DNA from: Corynebacterium minutissimum
GTDB lineage: Bacteria; Actinomycetota; Actinomycetes; Mycobacteriales; Mycobacteriaceae
Reading direction: 5' to 3'
DNA: 56,660 nucleotides
Assembly: GCF_000988205.1 (NCBI RefSeq)
Contig: NZ_LAYQ01000018.1
Coordinates: 1 to 56,660 of the forward strand
In this document: positions 24,093 through 32,326 of the stretch, piece after piece
Layout of the letters: each line of letters begins with the position of its first letter
How positions within the stretch are numbered: position 1 is the first letter of the stretch
Program-made: the position numbers and the translations under genes
The notes under the pieces: generated by a model
What the model was told of the DNA's origin: nothing
What the model saw: the letters and a program-made list of their open reading frames with translations, nothing else
Database searches by the model: none

Positions 24093-24810
24093 GGCCGCGA
24101 CTCTAACAGCCGCGCCATCGCCCGGTAGGCCGGCGTGATGTCCATGCGCAAGCGGTTCTCCAGCAATTCCGCAGGGAAATCGGCGGGGAGAAGCTGTGCG
24201 GGGAAAGGCGGGGTACGGCGCAGCGCCGCGAAGGCGGCGGCGTGGCGGCGCGTGGTTTCGACGACGATGCCAACGTCATCGGTGGGCAAAGGGGGAACGT
24301 CGCCCAGCGCGCTAATACGGGCAGCACTGTCCTCGAGGTCCCACGCGGTGGCGATAACGTCGCGGGCAGTGTCCTCATCCACGGACCAGGTGCCGATAAA
24401 GGTTTTCTGCGCCCACTCCCCCGGCGCGTGGGCGCCCACCAGGACTCCAGGCCGCAACTGCCGGAAACCGCTGGCATGGGCGGCGCGCAGGAGGGCATCT
24501 CTTTCCGCGCGGCGATCCTCGCCGATATCGAAGATCACCGTGTGAAACGCCCCTTCCCACTGGAAGTCGCGCGGCGAACCTAGGTGACGAAACTCCGCAA
24601 GGTAGTCACCCACCATGGAATACACGGAACAACGCCCCACTCGGCGCGAGGATAGGTCGCCCGCGCGCACCATGCGTGATAAGTACGTGCGCGCGCCGGC
24701 CGGCGACAGACCCAGCCAGTGAGGATCGGTGTCAGCACGGGCCCGGGGAGCTCCTCGCGGCGGGCCAACCCACAGAGGTATCCAAAAGTTCCTGGTCCAA
24801 CGTCAGCCAT
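24089..24810 (-). pseudogene. PaaX-like transcriptional regulator, frameshifted
   Basis: The first part (ATG at 24810) reads GPVLTPILTG. After a one-base shift near 24712..24719 the frame continues LGLSPAGARTYLSRMVRAGDLSSRRVGRCSVYSM, a typical PaaX N-terminal winged helix, and then RRAERDALLRAAHASGFRQLRPGVLVG, matching the PaaX central domain. Restored length is about 240 residues. PaaX represses phenylacetate catabolism in other bacteria by sensing phenylacetyl-CoA, but no paa genes are here, so the ligand is unknown. The downstream CHY protein overlaps the stop. Confidence 0.7.
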
Positions 24811-24879
24811 GCCCCAACCCTAGGGTTTTTATGTGTCAGAAACAAACCGATTCGTATGTTTTGTGGCACACTATGTGGC

Positions 24880-25512
24880 ATGAGTCTCAATCCACGCCTG
24901 CTCAACTTCCTCATCCTCGGCGTCTTCGACGTCGGCCTGGCCATCCTGCTCTTCCAGATCGTCGATTCCGCAACCAACAACCACGTCTATGCCTACCTGG
25001 CCGCCAGCATCGGCCCCCTTATCGGCGGCATCATCCAGCATGTGCGCCAGAAGTCTTTTTCTGGGATTTCTGCGTTGATCCTTGCCTTCAACGTTGCTGC
25101 GGCGTTGGCCACGCTGGTCGGTGGCACCGATGAGCGCCTCCTGCTGGTTAAGGGCAACGTTGTTACCGGCATTATTGGCTTGCTCTTCCTCGGCAGCTTG
25201 GCCCTTGGAAAGCCCCTTGCCTTCTACTTTGGCCAGCGCTTTGGCACCGACGGCACAAAGGAAGGCGTCGCCTACTGGAACGGATTGTGGAAATACCCGA
25301 CCTTCCGCGCCTCCCAGCGCTACATCACCATCGTGTGGGGCGTCGTGTTCCTGCTCGAAGCCATCATCCGCGTCGTCGCCGCCTATTCCCTCCCCTTCAC
25401 CACCGCCTACTGGCTGTCGAATGCGTTGCCCTTCGTGGCCCTCGCTATCTGCCTAACGGCCACCTTCGCCATTGCTGCACGCGCCCGCAAGTCCGCGCCG
25501 ACCCCGGCCTAG
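24880..25512 (+). CDS. VC0807-type integral membrane protein
   Basis: A 210-residue protein from the ATG at 24880 with about six hydrophobic segments: FLILGVFDVGLAILLFQIV, AYLAASIGPLIGGIIQHV, GISALILAFNVAAALATLV and others, ending in a basic tail. The Lys/Gly-rich loop GQRFGTDGTKEGVAYWNGLWKYPTFRASQRYITIVWG resembles VC0807-family proteins of unknown function. It appears to have its own promoter; ends four bases inside the convergent lipase gene. Confidence 0.7.
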   Translation: MSLNPRLLNFLILGVFDVGLAILLFQIVDSATNNHVYAYLAASIGPLIGGIIQHVRQKSFSGISALILAFNVAAALATLVGGTDERLLLVKGNVVTGIIGLLFLGSLALGKPLAFYFGQRFGTDGTKEGVAYWNGLWKYPTFRASQRYITIVWGVVFLLEAIIRVVAAYSLPFTTAYWLSNALPFVALAICLTATFAIAARARKSAPTPA

Positions 25513-26336
25513 CGCGTGAGCCCCCACAGAATCTGCTCGTGCACGCGCGGGTCATGGGGCAGCTGCCCATGTTCGACTGGGGCTGATTCCACGTTGACCA
25601 CATCCGCGCCCGGAACAGCGCTCAACTCGGAGGTCTGATTCGGCGTCACGGTGCTATCTGCCGGCGAGTAGATGGAGGTATAGGTGAGGCCGGGCGCGGT
25701 GTCCGGCAACTGGTTGAGATTCTCCATGAACTCCGAGCCCTCCAACTGTTGAATGCCGGCGCTGGTACCCACGAATTTGACCACGCTGGGGGCGATTTTG
25801 GCTGCCGTGCTTAGCGACGTTGCCCTACCGCCCCACGTCGTCCCGTGAAAATTTGCGCCAATGGTGACCACGCGGTTCACTTCTTCGGGCGAACCGTAGA
25901 GCTGGGTGAAAGTCTTGGTGTGCAGGCCGCCCTGGGAGAAGCCCACGAGGTTTACTTTGTTTGCTCCGGTGACCTCCCGGATGTGCTCTATCTGCCTGGC
26001 TATTTCGCGCCCAGAGGACTCTAGATCCGCAATCCCCTTCAGGTAGTCATAAGCGTTCTGGTAGGCCACGTCCTCGGCGCCATAATCGAAGGCCCACACG
26101 CACATGCCCTGGTCCTTGAGCTTTGGGATGAGGTCGTTCCACTCGGCCGAGTTAGCCGAGGTTCCGTGCAGCAAAACGACCGGCTCGGCGACAGGACCCG
26201 TGGGCTGGCAGTCGGGATCGTTGATGCCGAGACCCTCCGCGGCGGAGGTCTCCATGGTTTGAGCATGGGCCGGAACGGGGGCCGCAGTGGCGAGGAGAAT
26301 AGCGAGGAAGGCACGCTGCAGGAAGCCGTTTTTCAT
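25509..26336 (-). CDS. Secreted lipase-like alpha/beta hydrolase
   Basis: A 275-residue protein with a clear signal peptide (MKNGFLQRAFLAILLATAAPVPAHA, cleavage near 25). The mature enzyme has VVLLHGTSANSAEWNDLIP for the oxyanion hole, GFSQGGLHTKTF for the nucleophile elbow, YSPADSTVTPNQTS for the acid region and VEHGQLPHDP for the His. It belongs to the same lipase group as the protein at 18.9 kb, but is exported. Corynebacterial exported lipases act on triacylglycerols or skin lipids; the actual substrate here is unknown. Confidence 0.85.
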   Translation of the reverse strand: MKNGFLQRAFLAILLATAAPVPAHAQTMETSAAEGLGINDPDCQPTGPVAEPVVLLHGTSANSAEWNDLIPKLKDQGMCVWAFDYGAEDVAYQNAYDYLKGIADLESSGREIARQIEHIREVTGANKVNLVGFSQGGLHTKTFTQLYGSPEEVNRVVTIGANFHGTTWGGRATSLSTAAKIAPSVVKFVGTSAGIQQLEGSEFMENLNQLPDTAPGLTYTSIYSPADSTVTPNQTSELSAVPGADVVNVESAPVEHGQLPHDPRVHEQILWGLTR

Positions 26337-26398
26337 AAGGAGACAGCTTAGCGCCGATCCCTGAGCGTCTGCTGCACGGTTCCTGTATGCCTAACGAC

Positions 26399-27250
26399 CT
26401 ACCAGGAGGAAAGGCTGCTCAAGCTGCTGGAGCGCTTGGATTCTTTCTTTTGGGTCTGGGCGTGTTTCTTTGCTTCTTCGAATGCTGCGGGCGAGTCGAA
26501 GTCATCGTAGCTATCCATCAGCGTCCGCAGAGACTGCAGATTCGGATAGATTTCGCTGTGCCACATGTGGCGGCGCGTGCCATCGGTGCACTCCTCGTTT
26601 TCTTCACCGCCGGTGTGCACCGCGAAGATCATGGTGTCCTGGTAGAGCGGCGCGCCGGAATCTCCGTTGCACGTGCGCGAAGCAAACATGGAGCGCGATT
26701 GGATGAGATTATCGAAATCGTAGCCTTGAATCTCCCCAGCGACCCCAGTCTCTTCGACGCGGACCACGGCCTCGGAGGCAAAATTGTGCATCCCCCCGTA
26801 GCCCACGAGGAAGAGCGAGTCATTGACGCGCAGTGGCCGCGAGGGCAACTCGAAGGCTTCCGCGTCCATGGGTTCCGCTTTCAGCAGGGCGACGTCCGAC
26901 TTCTCTGCTACCGGGGTGGAGGCGAGCACCTTGGCGTTGTCACCGTCCGCCTGCGTGAGACGCAGGTCGCGGCCCAAGCAGTGTGAAGCAGTAAGCCACC
27001 AATCATTGCCGATGTACCCCGCAGAGCACTCGCGTTTGCCGTTTCGCCACAGCGCCGCGACGCGGTCATCGCTGGCTGCAACCTTGCTCGTTGCCTGTAG
27101 AACCCCGGGGACGTTCGCAGAAGTGGGGGCGCCAAACAGGGAGGACGTCACTGTCACGATGATAGAGAGCAAGGAAGCGAGAATACCAGGGAACACAAGG
27201 CGTAACTCTATCAGTGAAATCGCATGCGTGCTCACCGCACACCACGGCAT
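26399..27250 (-). CDS. Exported trypsin-like serine protease (S1 family)
   Basis: About 283 residues from the ATG at 27250. An N-terminal hydrophobic export segment (LVFPGILASLLSIIVTVTSSLFGA) is followed by a chymotrypsin-fold domain with the triad in WWLTASHCLG (His), KSDVALLKAE (Asp) and RTCNGDSGAPLY (Ser). The C-terminal 30 residues are Lys/Ser rich. It probably acts outside the membrane. The start is only 16 bases from the divergent lipoprotein start, so both messages must be leaderless or have promoters inside the neighbour. Confidence 0.83.
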   Translation of the reverse strand: MPWCAVSTHAISLIELRLVFPGILASLLSIIVTVTSSLFGAPTSANVPGVLQATSKVAASDDRVAALWRNGKRECSAGYIGNDWWLTASHCLGRDLRLTQADGDNAKVLASTPVAEKSDVALLKAEPMDAEAFELPSRPLRVNDSLFLVGYGGMHNFASEAVVRVEETGVAGEIQGYDFDNLIQSRSMFASRTCNGDSGAPLYQDTMIFAVHTGGEENEECTDGTRRHMWHSEIYPNLQSLRTLMDSYDDFDSPAAFEEAKKHAQTQKKESKRSSSLSSLSSW

Positions 27251-27266
27251 ATCATTAGGACCTGTG

Positions 27267-27811
27267 ATGAAGCGATTTCTCTCTCTTGCCGCTGCACTCT
27301 TCTTTCTCAGCGGCTGTTCCCTCGGCCTCGAACCTTCCACGAATACCTCGACGAGTAGCAGTGGGCCGTCGACAAGCACAGCCAGCACCACTGCCGAAAC
27401 AGCAGACGAGGGCCCACAGCCCACCCTCCCCGCTACGGAGGAAAACGTCGAAGGCGTCAACATAGATCAACCACAAGAGGAAATCATCGGCTTCACCGAG
27501 GCCCCCGGCGCGGCGCAGCTTCTCCGATGGAGAAAACCATCGCATCTTGTGGGGACCCTTTGCTGCACGAAACCGGAACGACATTCTTCAGCGATGGAAC
27601 CTCTGGCTGGACGCAACAGTGCTCGGACGAGATGCTGGCTGCGAATCCACCAGTTCAAGAAGCCGCCGCGGTGTATGAAGCACCCGCCGTGCAGGAGAAC
27701 TACGTTCATCCCGGCGCGTATTGCAGCGGCGGAAGCGGCGTATCAAAGAGAGGTGTCCCGATGACATGCGCACCCGCTTCTGATGGCAGGATGCGCTGGC
27801 AAAGCGCGTAA
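27267..27811 (+). pseudogene. Lipoprotein with C-terminal Cys-rich repeat domain, frameshifted
   Basis: The protein begins MKRFLSLAAALFFLSGCSLGLEP, a lipobox (LSGC) for lipid anchoring, followed by a Ser/Thr/Pro-rich linker and VEGVNIDQPQEEIIGFTEAPG. One missing base near 27504..27520 throws the frame; continuing one frame over from MEKTIASCGD gives a compact domain ending YCSGGSGVSKRGVPMTCA and a TAA at 27811, total about 181 residues. The end motif (YCSGG...G..M.CA...DGR.RW) is one I associate with short C-terminal domains of corynebacterial surface proteins. Function unknown; a divergent trypsin-like protease neighbours it. Confidence 0.65.
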
Positions 27812-27813
27812 CC

Positions 27814-28227
27814 TCATTCCGGCAGTTGCGGGCCTTTACCCTTCTTCCACAACGCAAAGGCGATGCCTCTGCGGATCAGTGCTGAAAGCCCCACGGGTAG
27901 GCAGCACAGGAAGGGCAAAGCGATGAGCATCTGGCCGACCCAGCCGAAGAGACCAACCACCCCGATAACGACGAAAACGGCATCCAGGCGAAAATCTGTA
28001 ATGACCTTCCGCTGCATGGGCAGGGAAACAAGGTAAGCAATTCCCAGAAACACGAGTGCGGGAAGAAGCACAAAGACTGCAAGGAAGCCACTCTCAGCAT
28101 CAGTTCCTTGCGTATCGACGAAAAAGACGGCCACCAGCAGCCCAACAAGCACGAACTCCACAAACGGTAACCGCAGCACAGGGAAATCTATAAGCCGCGG
28201 TGGCTGGGCGGAAGCGGGGCCGAACAT
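27814..28227 (-). CDS. Membrane protein of unknown function
   Basis: A 137-residue protein with three or four hydrophobic segments (FVEFVLVGLLVAVFFV, GFLAVFVLLPALVFLGIAYLV, AVFVVIGVVGLFGWVGQMLIALPFLCCLP) and a basic, hydrophilic C-terminus. No family is recognised. It ends three bases from the convergent lipoprotein stop. Confidence 0.6.
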   Translation of the reverse strand: MFGPASAQPPRLIDFPVLRLPFVEFVLVGLLVAVFFVDTQGTDAESGFLAVFVLLPALVFLGIAYLVSLPMQRKVITDFRLDAVFVVIGVVGLFGWVGQMLIALPFLCCLPVGLSALIRRGIAFALWKKGKGPQLPE

Positions 28228-28275
28228 ACCGACAGTCTAGGTAAAATCATTTCCGCGTGGGCTTCGCCAAAGCTT

Positions 28276-28992
28276 TTAAGCCTTGCGGAGCGTGAACTCA
28301 ACGACGTCGACTTCGTCGTCCTCAGCTAATCCGGGATAGTGAGTATCAAGCGCTTCATGAAGCTCAGCAAGAGAGCCAAAGCCATCTCTTCGGGCTTGTT
28401 CCTCCGTCAAGGACCTCCGCTGGGTAGAAACAACTGACGTGACCTCTGCGGGAATGGTGACGACCTCTCCGGATTCTTTCTCAAAGACAATCTGGGCGCT
28501 TCCTTCATGGAAGGGATCATCCACCCGAATGGTTTGTTGCTTTTCTCCGCTTCGAATTGATTCCTCGTAGCCTTCCCACATATAGATGCGTTGCTCTTTG
28601 TCCATGTCACGCCAGTTATATGCGAACGGTAAGAGCTCTTCCACGGTGAGTGCTTCAAGTCCATTGCTTCCGCGCACGATGCACCGGATAGACGGATCAG
28701 TATCAAATAGCACTTGGCGGCACTTTCCACAGGGCGAAAGCACCTGGCCAGTCGGGCCGTGGACGGCGACTACCGCTCGGATCGGATCCTCGGGTTGACT
28801 AGCAGCGTGGTTAGCTAAGGCCGAGATTTCACCACAGGGGCCACCGAGAAAATGGTATGCGTTCAAACCAAGCACGTGTTTGCCGGATTCGGTCAAAAGG
28901 GCTGCGGCTACGGTGTGATCTTCCTCGTCGTGGAAGCGCTGCGCATGGGTCGTGGCTGCGGTCAGTAGTTCTCGGAGTTCATTAGTAATCAT
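28276..28992 (-). CDS. Cytidine deaminase fused to an ASCH (YqfB-like) domain
   Basis: A 238-residue two-domain protein. Residues 1-130 form a cytidine deaminase with the zinc ligands and catalytic Glu as PCGEISAL (C53, E55) and SPCGKCRQVL (C88, C91). Residues 133-238 form an ASCH domain: ESIRSGEKQQTIRVDD, ITIPAEVTSV-like strand, SLTEEQARRDGF and HYPG..., closely parallel to E. coli YqfB, an N4-acetylcytidine amidohydrolase. The YqfB catalytic Lys and Thr correspond to K151 and T154, and its Glu aligns with D203. A combined enzyme could deacetylate N4-acetylcytidine and deaminate the product to uridine. That role is an inference. It lies in AT-richer DNA. Confidence 0.8.
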   Translation of the reverse strand: MITNELRELLTAATTHAQRFHDEEDHTVAAALLTESGKHVLGLNAYHFLGGPCGEISALANHAASQPEDPIRAVVAVHGPTGQVLSPCGKCRQVLFDTDPSIRCIVRGSNGLEALTVEELLPFAYNWRDMDKEQRIYMWEGYEESIRSGEKQQTIRVDDPFHEGSAQIVFEKESGEVVTIPAEVTSVVSTQRRSLTEEQARRDGFGSLAELHEALDTHYPGLAEDDEVDVVEFTLRKA

Positions 28993-29181
28993 CCTTCAAA
29001 GGTAGCTGTCACTAGCGCACCCGGCTTAAGGGACATTTCGTGTGGATCGTTCGCTGCGGTTTCATGGGACAGCCTTGGGTGATGCCTCAATCCCGATATG
29101 GAAACCCACATAGGCACTATTGACAATCATTTCCTATTTCTTTATCCTTATATAACCGCATGTCAACCACACCGGACGATT
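28993..29181. other. Intergenic region in accessory DNA
   Basis: About 190 AT-rich bases between the deaminase and two small plus-strand ORFs. TTGACA occurs at about 29119 and TATAAC near 29151, but their spacing (about 26) is too long for one promoter. No RNA structure is evident. Confidence 0.4.
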
Positions 29182-29364
29182 GTGAGCACCCCGAAAAGTC
29201 TGTTTTGGACTGCAATAGCCCTCAAAGCTGATGGACCCACCCTCTCTGCAGGTGCAATTGCCTTCGTCGGCGGTACTGCCGCTTACTACCTGTCGAAGAA
29301 TGGGATCTGCTCAAACAACAGGAATCTAGTCGTCAATGCGAAGAGGCAAACACACTGCGAATAG
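29182..29364 (+). CDS. Small hypothetical protein with one hydrophobic segment
   Basis: A possible 60-residue product from a GTG at 29182 (VSTPKSLFWTAIALKADG), with a hydrophobic stretch TLSAGAIAFVGGTAAYYL and two cysteines near the C-terminus. It precedes another small membrane protein by 15 bases on the same strand. No recognisable ribosome site; the reality of the gene is uncertain. Confidence 0.35.
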   Translation: MSTPKSLFWTAIALKADGPTLSAGAIAFVGGTAAYYLSKNGICSNNRNLVVNAKRQTHCE

Positions 29365-29379
29365 CGCAAAGGAAACCTA

Positions 29380-29601
29380 ATGCCAACTCCCAATAAAAAG
29401 AAGCTAGCCATCTTCACCCTCGGTGTCTTGCTTGCCGCCATCGCCATACTTTTTGCTGAATGGTGGGTTGTCAAGACGACCGTTTCCCAATCCCCAGCGC
29501 AAGTGTTCGCAGCCATTGCAGCAATAACCGCCGTAGTATTTGGTACCGTAGCCGGTCGAGCTGCAAGGCCCTGGTTGCGCAGTGATAGCGACACGGAATA
29601 A
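29380..29601 (+). CDS. Small two-helix membrane protein
   Basis: A 73-residue protein from an ATG preceded by AAAGGAAACC, a good ribosome site. Helices at about 9-27 (IFTLGVLLAAIAILFAEWW) and 39-60 (QVFAAIAAITAVVFGTVAG) are separated by a short polar turn; the N-terminus is Lys-rich and the C-terminus acidic. It resembles no family I know. Similar small membrane proteins are common cargo of accessory islands. Confidence 0.55.
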   Translation: MPTPNKKKLAIFTLGVLLAAIAILFAEWWVVKTTVSQSPAQVFAAIAAITAVVFGTVAGRAARPWLRSDSDTE

Positions 29602-30077
29602 TCGCCTACACGAAAGGGCAGATTAACACCTGGCTGCCGCCCCGCTCCGGAAGATGACTACGGTCGCTTCAGGCGCATAATCCGCAACACTATGGCCGAA
29701 ATATTTTGCGTACCTCAACCTCTAAGTCGTGCTCACCTGAATTCTCATGAGTGACATGTAAACCTGCTCTCACACCCTTGGTAGATCACACAGAATCGTC
29801 ATGGTAAAGACCCTCAATGTGAAGTGGGAAGATTGTAGACCGGCTAAGATGCCCGCACTACGCTGCGGCTTCACCAGTGGTAAGAGGCCCTCGCCCGCCT
29901 TGAAGGCGCTCTGAACCTCCAAAGCCCTTACTCCACCACCCTGCGAGTGAAGCGAAAGCCATCGTTACTTACTTTTCTCCAATCATAAGATCCACGAGAG
30001 CTCCTAGATTGTTAGCGCACCTCTTACCGTTTTCAGCAGGCCTGTTACGACGGCATCCCAGTACCCATCTTCGGTCT
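29602..30077. other. Gene-free 475-base region
   Basis: No credible start, RNA gene or terminator is visible. A coding-like plus-strand run near 30042-30090 (CYDGIPVPIFGLYDSG) lacks a start and runs into the opposite-strand WYL gene; it may be a relic. The region is AT-richer than the flanks. Confidence 0.4.
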
Positions 30078-31043
30078 CTACGATTCAGGATTTGTGGTCC
30101 CACTATGTCGTTTCGCAAGTTCATTAGCTAGATCAGCAGTGATTTTTACTGCTTCCGGGGGATCGGTGACCCAGATGTGGTCCCCAAACTGAAGCAATTG
30201 CCTTACCCCCTGAATATCCGCATATCCCACCACGATACGGACAAAGTTTTCGTCCACGGGTTCATAATGGATAAGCCGTGATCCCAAAATACGAGATGCC
30301 ATATCAAGCCGAGTCGCTCGAAGAAGTGCGGTGATTCGAACTGGCATGTCTTCTTCTAATTGCTCAACGAGCTGCGCCCACACCCTTGCCAAACTTTGCC
30401 CTGGACGAAGCTGAGCAGCTTGACCTAAAACGCGAAAGGTTTCTAAACGCGAGACTGCCAACATCCTTGGTTCCCCATCGATATCGACGACCAAGTACCA
30501 ACTTCTACCCTTGTGTACAAGCCCATAAGGATCAGCCACAGCACGTTGTTGCTTCTTGTCCCCGCTTCGGCGATAGGACACCTCAATTCGAGCTTCTTTC
30601 CGTACAGCCTCTAGCAACTCTTCTAAGTCGTTTTGGGTTTCATTGCTAAACCAGCCACTGGAATCAAGTAGGACCTTTTCTTCCAAATTATGAGTATCGG
30701 ACGCTTTAGAGAATGAGACTGCGTTCATTTTCTTCTGCAGCAGGGCGATGTCTTGGCCAAACCCCAAGTGTGCGAGTGAATCTGCCCCGACGCCAAGAAT
30801 CCTCATCAGCTGAATCTCAGTCGGATCCAATCGAGAAGCGTTCAATCGAGCACGCCTATCGAGCACAATCCCACCATGCATACCTTGCTCCGTATAAACA
30901 GGTATTCCTGCGGCCGAGAGTGCATCAACGTCACGCAGTATTGTGCGCTGGGAAACCTCAAAATGCGAAGCCAGCTCGGCAGACGTAGCACGGCCTCGGG
31001 TTTGCAATAGCAAGAGCATAGACAACAAGCGCGCCGATCTCAT
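30078..31043 (-). CDS. WYL-domain transcriptional regulator (YafY-type)
   Basis: About 321 residues from the ATG at 31043 (MRSARLLSMLLLLQTRGRAT). The N-terminal helix-turn-helix is ELASHFEVSQRTILRDVDALSAAGIPVYTEQG; the middle WYL domain has VADPYGLVHKGRSWYLVVDIDG; the C-terminal WCX extension ends near VTDPPEAVKITADL. WYL regulators bind nucleic acid or nucleotide ligands. It diverges from a small VOC gene, the classic arrangement in which a YafY-type regulator controls a glyoxalase-like partner. Confidence 0.85.
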   Translation of the reverse strand: MRSARLLSMLLLLQTRGRATSAELASHFEVSQRTILRDVDALSAAGIPVYTEQGMHGGIVLDRRARLNASRLDPTEIQLMRILGVGADSLAHLGFGQDIALLQKKMNAVSFSKASDTHNLEEKVLLDSSGWFSNETQNDLEELLEAVRKEARIEVSYRRSGDKKQQRAVADPYGLVHKGRSWYLVVDIDGEPRMLAVSRLETFRVLGQAAQLRPGQSLARVWAQLVEQLEEDMPVRITALLRATRLDMASRILGSRLIHYEPVDENFVRIVVGYADIQGVRQLLQFGDHIWVTDPPEAVKITADLANELAKRHSGTTNPES

Positions 31044-31161
31044 GCCGTAATTATCACTGGAACCACAATGTTTTCCGGAATATGACACTCCTTGTCAGGT
31101 TTGTTTGCTCCAATGCACTGCGCCCACGTAAACAACACCACTCACCGAAAGGAGAATGGCG

Positions 31162-31527
31162 ATGCCAACCCCCAATCTTTTCCTAACCTATGTCTCCGAT
31201 ACAGAGATCTCGACTGCCTTCTACAGCGACTTATTCGATATGCAGCCATCGTTCATCAGTCCTCGATATGTAGCATTCGAGATTTCAAAGGATGTCCTGT
31301 TTGCTGTGTGGACCGGCCATAACACCCACATGGAGAAACAGACACCGCGAACGAGCGAAATAGGTTTGATGCTGGATGGACCGGCAAGCCGCATCGATGA
31401 GACATACCGTCTATGGAAATCGAAAGGAATCCAAATTGTGCAGCCACCCTACGATGATGTCTTCGGCCGCACCTTCGTTGTTGCCGACCCTGATGGAAAC
31501 CTTATCCGCGTCAGCCCAGTCGATTAA
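31162..31527 (+). CDS. Small VOC-family protein
   Basis: A 121-residue single VOC module (NLFLTYVSDTEISTAFYSDLFDMQ ... RTFVVADPDGNLIRVSPVD). The final DPDGN signature is typical. The ATG at 31162 is eight bases after AGGAG; the ATG at 31156 abuts the site and is less likely. Expressed divergently from the WYL regulator, which probably controls it. VOC proteins of this size act as dimers in detoxification or antibiotic binding. Confidence 0.83.
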   Translation: MPTPNLFLTYVSDTEISTAFYSDLFDMQPSFISPRYVAFEISKDVLFAVWTGHNTHMEKQTPRTSEIGLMLDGPASRIDETYRLWKSKGIQIVQPPYDDVFGRTFVVADPDGNLIRVSPVD

Positions 31528-31985
31528 CTCCTAGATCAGGATTCAACGACTAGGAAATCCTCCAACACCCGGGAAACACCTCAGTTGGAGGATTCCAAGT
31601 GACCCTAAGTAGGATCTCAAGTCAAGGATGGTTTAGGCACACCAGCTTTCCCGTACAACGAACCCCTAAAACTGCTTGGCCTATGGGCGCAGCAGAAATC
31701 CACCGAAAGTAATGGCCCGGTCCCAAATCGAACTACGAGATCGAGATCATGCAATAAAACTATTATCCTCTCGACCCTGCCAACCAAACCTAAGCAAACA
31801 TCAAGCCTCGGACTGACTGCCTACACAATAAACCGAAACTCAAAAGAAGGGTGTCAGATCAAGATGACTTGTTGACACCATCGAAAACAAAATTCGAAAG
31901 ACGTGTCGACCGGCTCGGGCGGGATTTAGGATGTAAATCCCCACACTTACAATCCTCGACCGGTAAAGCTCAGAAAAAGAAAGAA
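31528..31985. other. Gene-free region with an inverted repeat
   Basis: AATCCTCCAAC (31556..31566) and GTTGGAGGATT (31584..31594) form an 11-bp stem just after the VOC gene, possibly its terminator although no T-run follows. The rest, to the tRNA terminator, has no credible gene. Confidence 0.45.
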
Positions 31986-32025
31986 ACCGGAGGTCACGAA
32001 CCCTTTCGAGTTTGTTACCTCCGGT
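31986..32025 (-). terminator. Intrinsic terminator of tRNA-Leu
   Basis: ACCGGAGGT and ACCTCCGGT form a 9-bp stem closing a longer loop with partial inner pairing. On the minus strand it is followed by TTCTTTCTTTTT, a strong U-tract, 27 bases after the tRNA 3' end. Confidence 0.85.
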
Positions 32026-32051
32026 GTCGCAGTTTGTTCAACTGCTCAGCG

Positions 32052-32136
32052 TGCCCGGGGCGGGACTTGAACCCGCACGTCCTATAAGGACACTGGCACC
32101 TGAAGCCAGCGCGTCTGCCAATTCCGCCACCCGGGC
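32052..32136 (-). tRNA. tRNA-Leu (anticodon CAG)
   Basis: An 85-base cloverleaf. The acceptor stem pairs GCCCGGG with CCCGGGC, the D arm holds AATTGGCAGACGC, the anticodon stem-loop is CTGGC-TTCAGGT-GCCAG with CAG at 32102..32100, a long class II variable arm (GTCC...GGAC) is present, and the T arm is GCGGGTTCAAGTCCCGC. CCA is not encoded. The gene marks the edge of an AT-richer accessory segment. Confidence 0.95.
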
Positions 32137-32326
32137 AGGGTATTGATGTCTTGGCGACTAGCTAACCTTAGCACGCAGTCCAACAGATTCTACAAATCCG
32201 CTGGCAAACCCGAACTTTCCAGGGAACTATAGGCCGCGCGTCTACGTTAATTAGAGGAAAGCAACCTATACTGATCGCTGCTAAACCTCTCCCTTGAACA
32301 TCCCGAAAGGAGGACGGCGTTACCCT
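32137..32326 (+). promoter_or_regulatory. Upstream region of the fhaA-pknB cluster
   Basis: About 190 bases between the tRNA and fhaA. It must carry the cluster promoter; no clear operator is visible. AAAGGAGGA ends about ten bases before the fhaA ATG. Confidence 0.5.

Noticed and set aside
30042..30090. Coding-like plus-strand fragment CYDGIPVPIFGLYDSG
   Set aside because: No start, no recognised family, and it runs into the opposite WYL gene.
31851..32087. Plus-strand ORF of 78 residues over the tRNA
   Set aside because: Its end (CPGRDLNPH) is the familiar chance translation of a tRNA complement, and it also covers the tRNA terminator.
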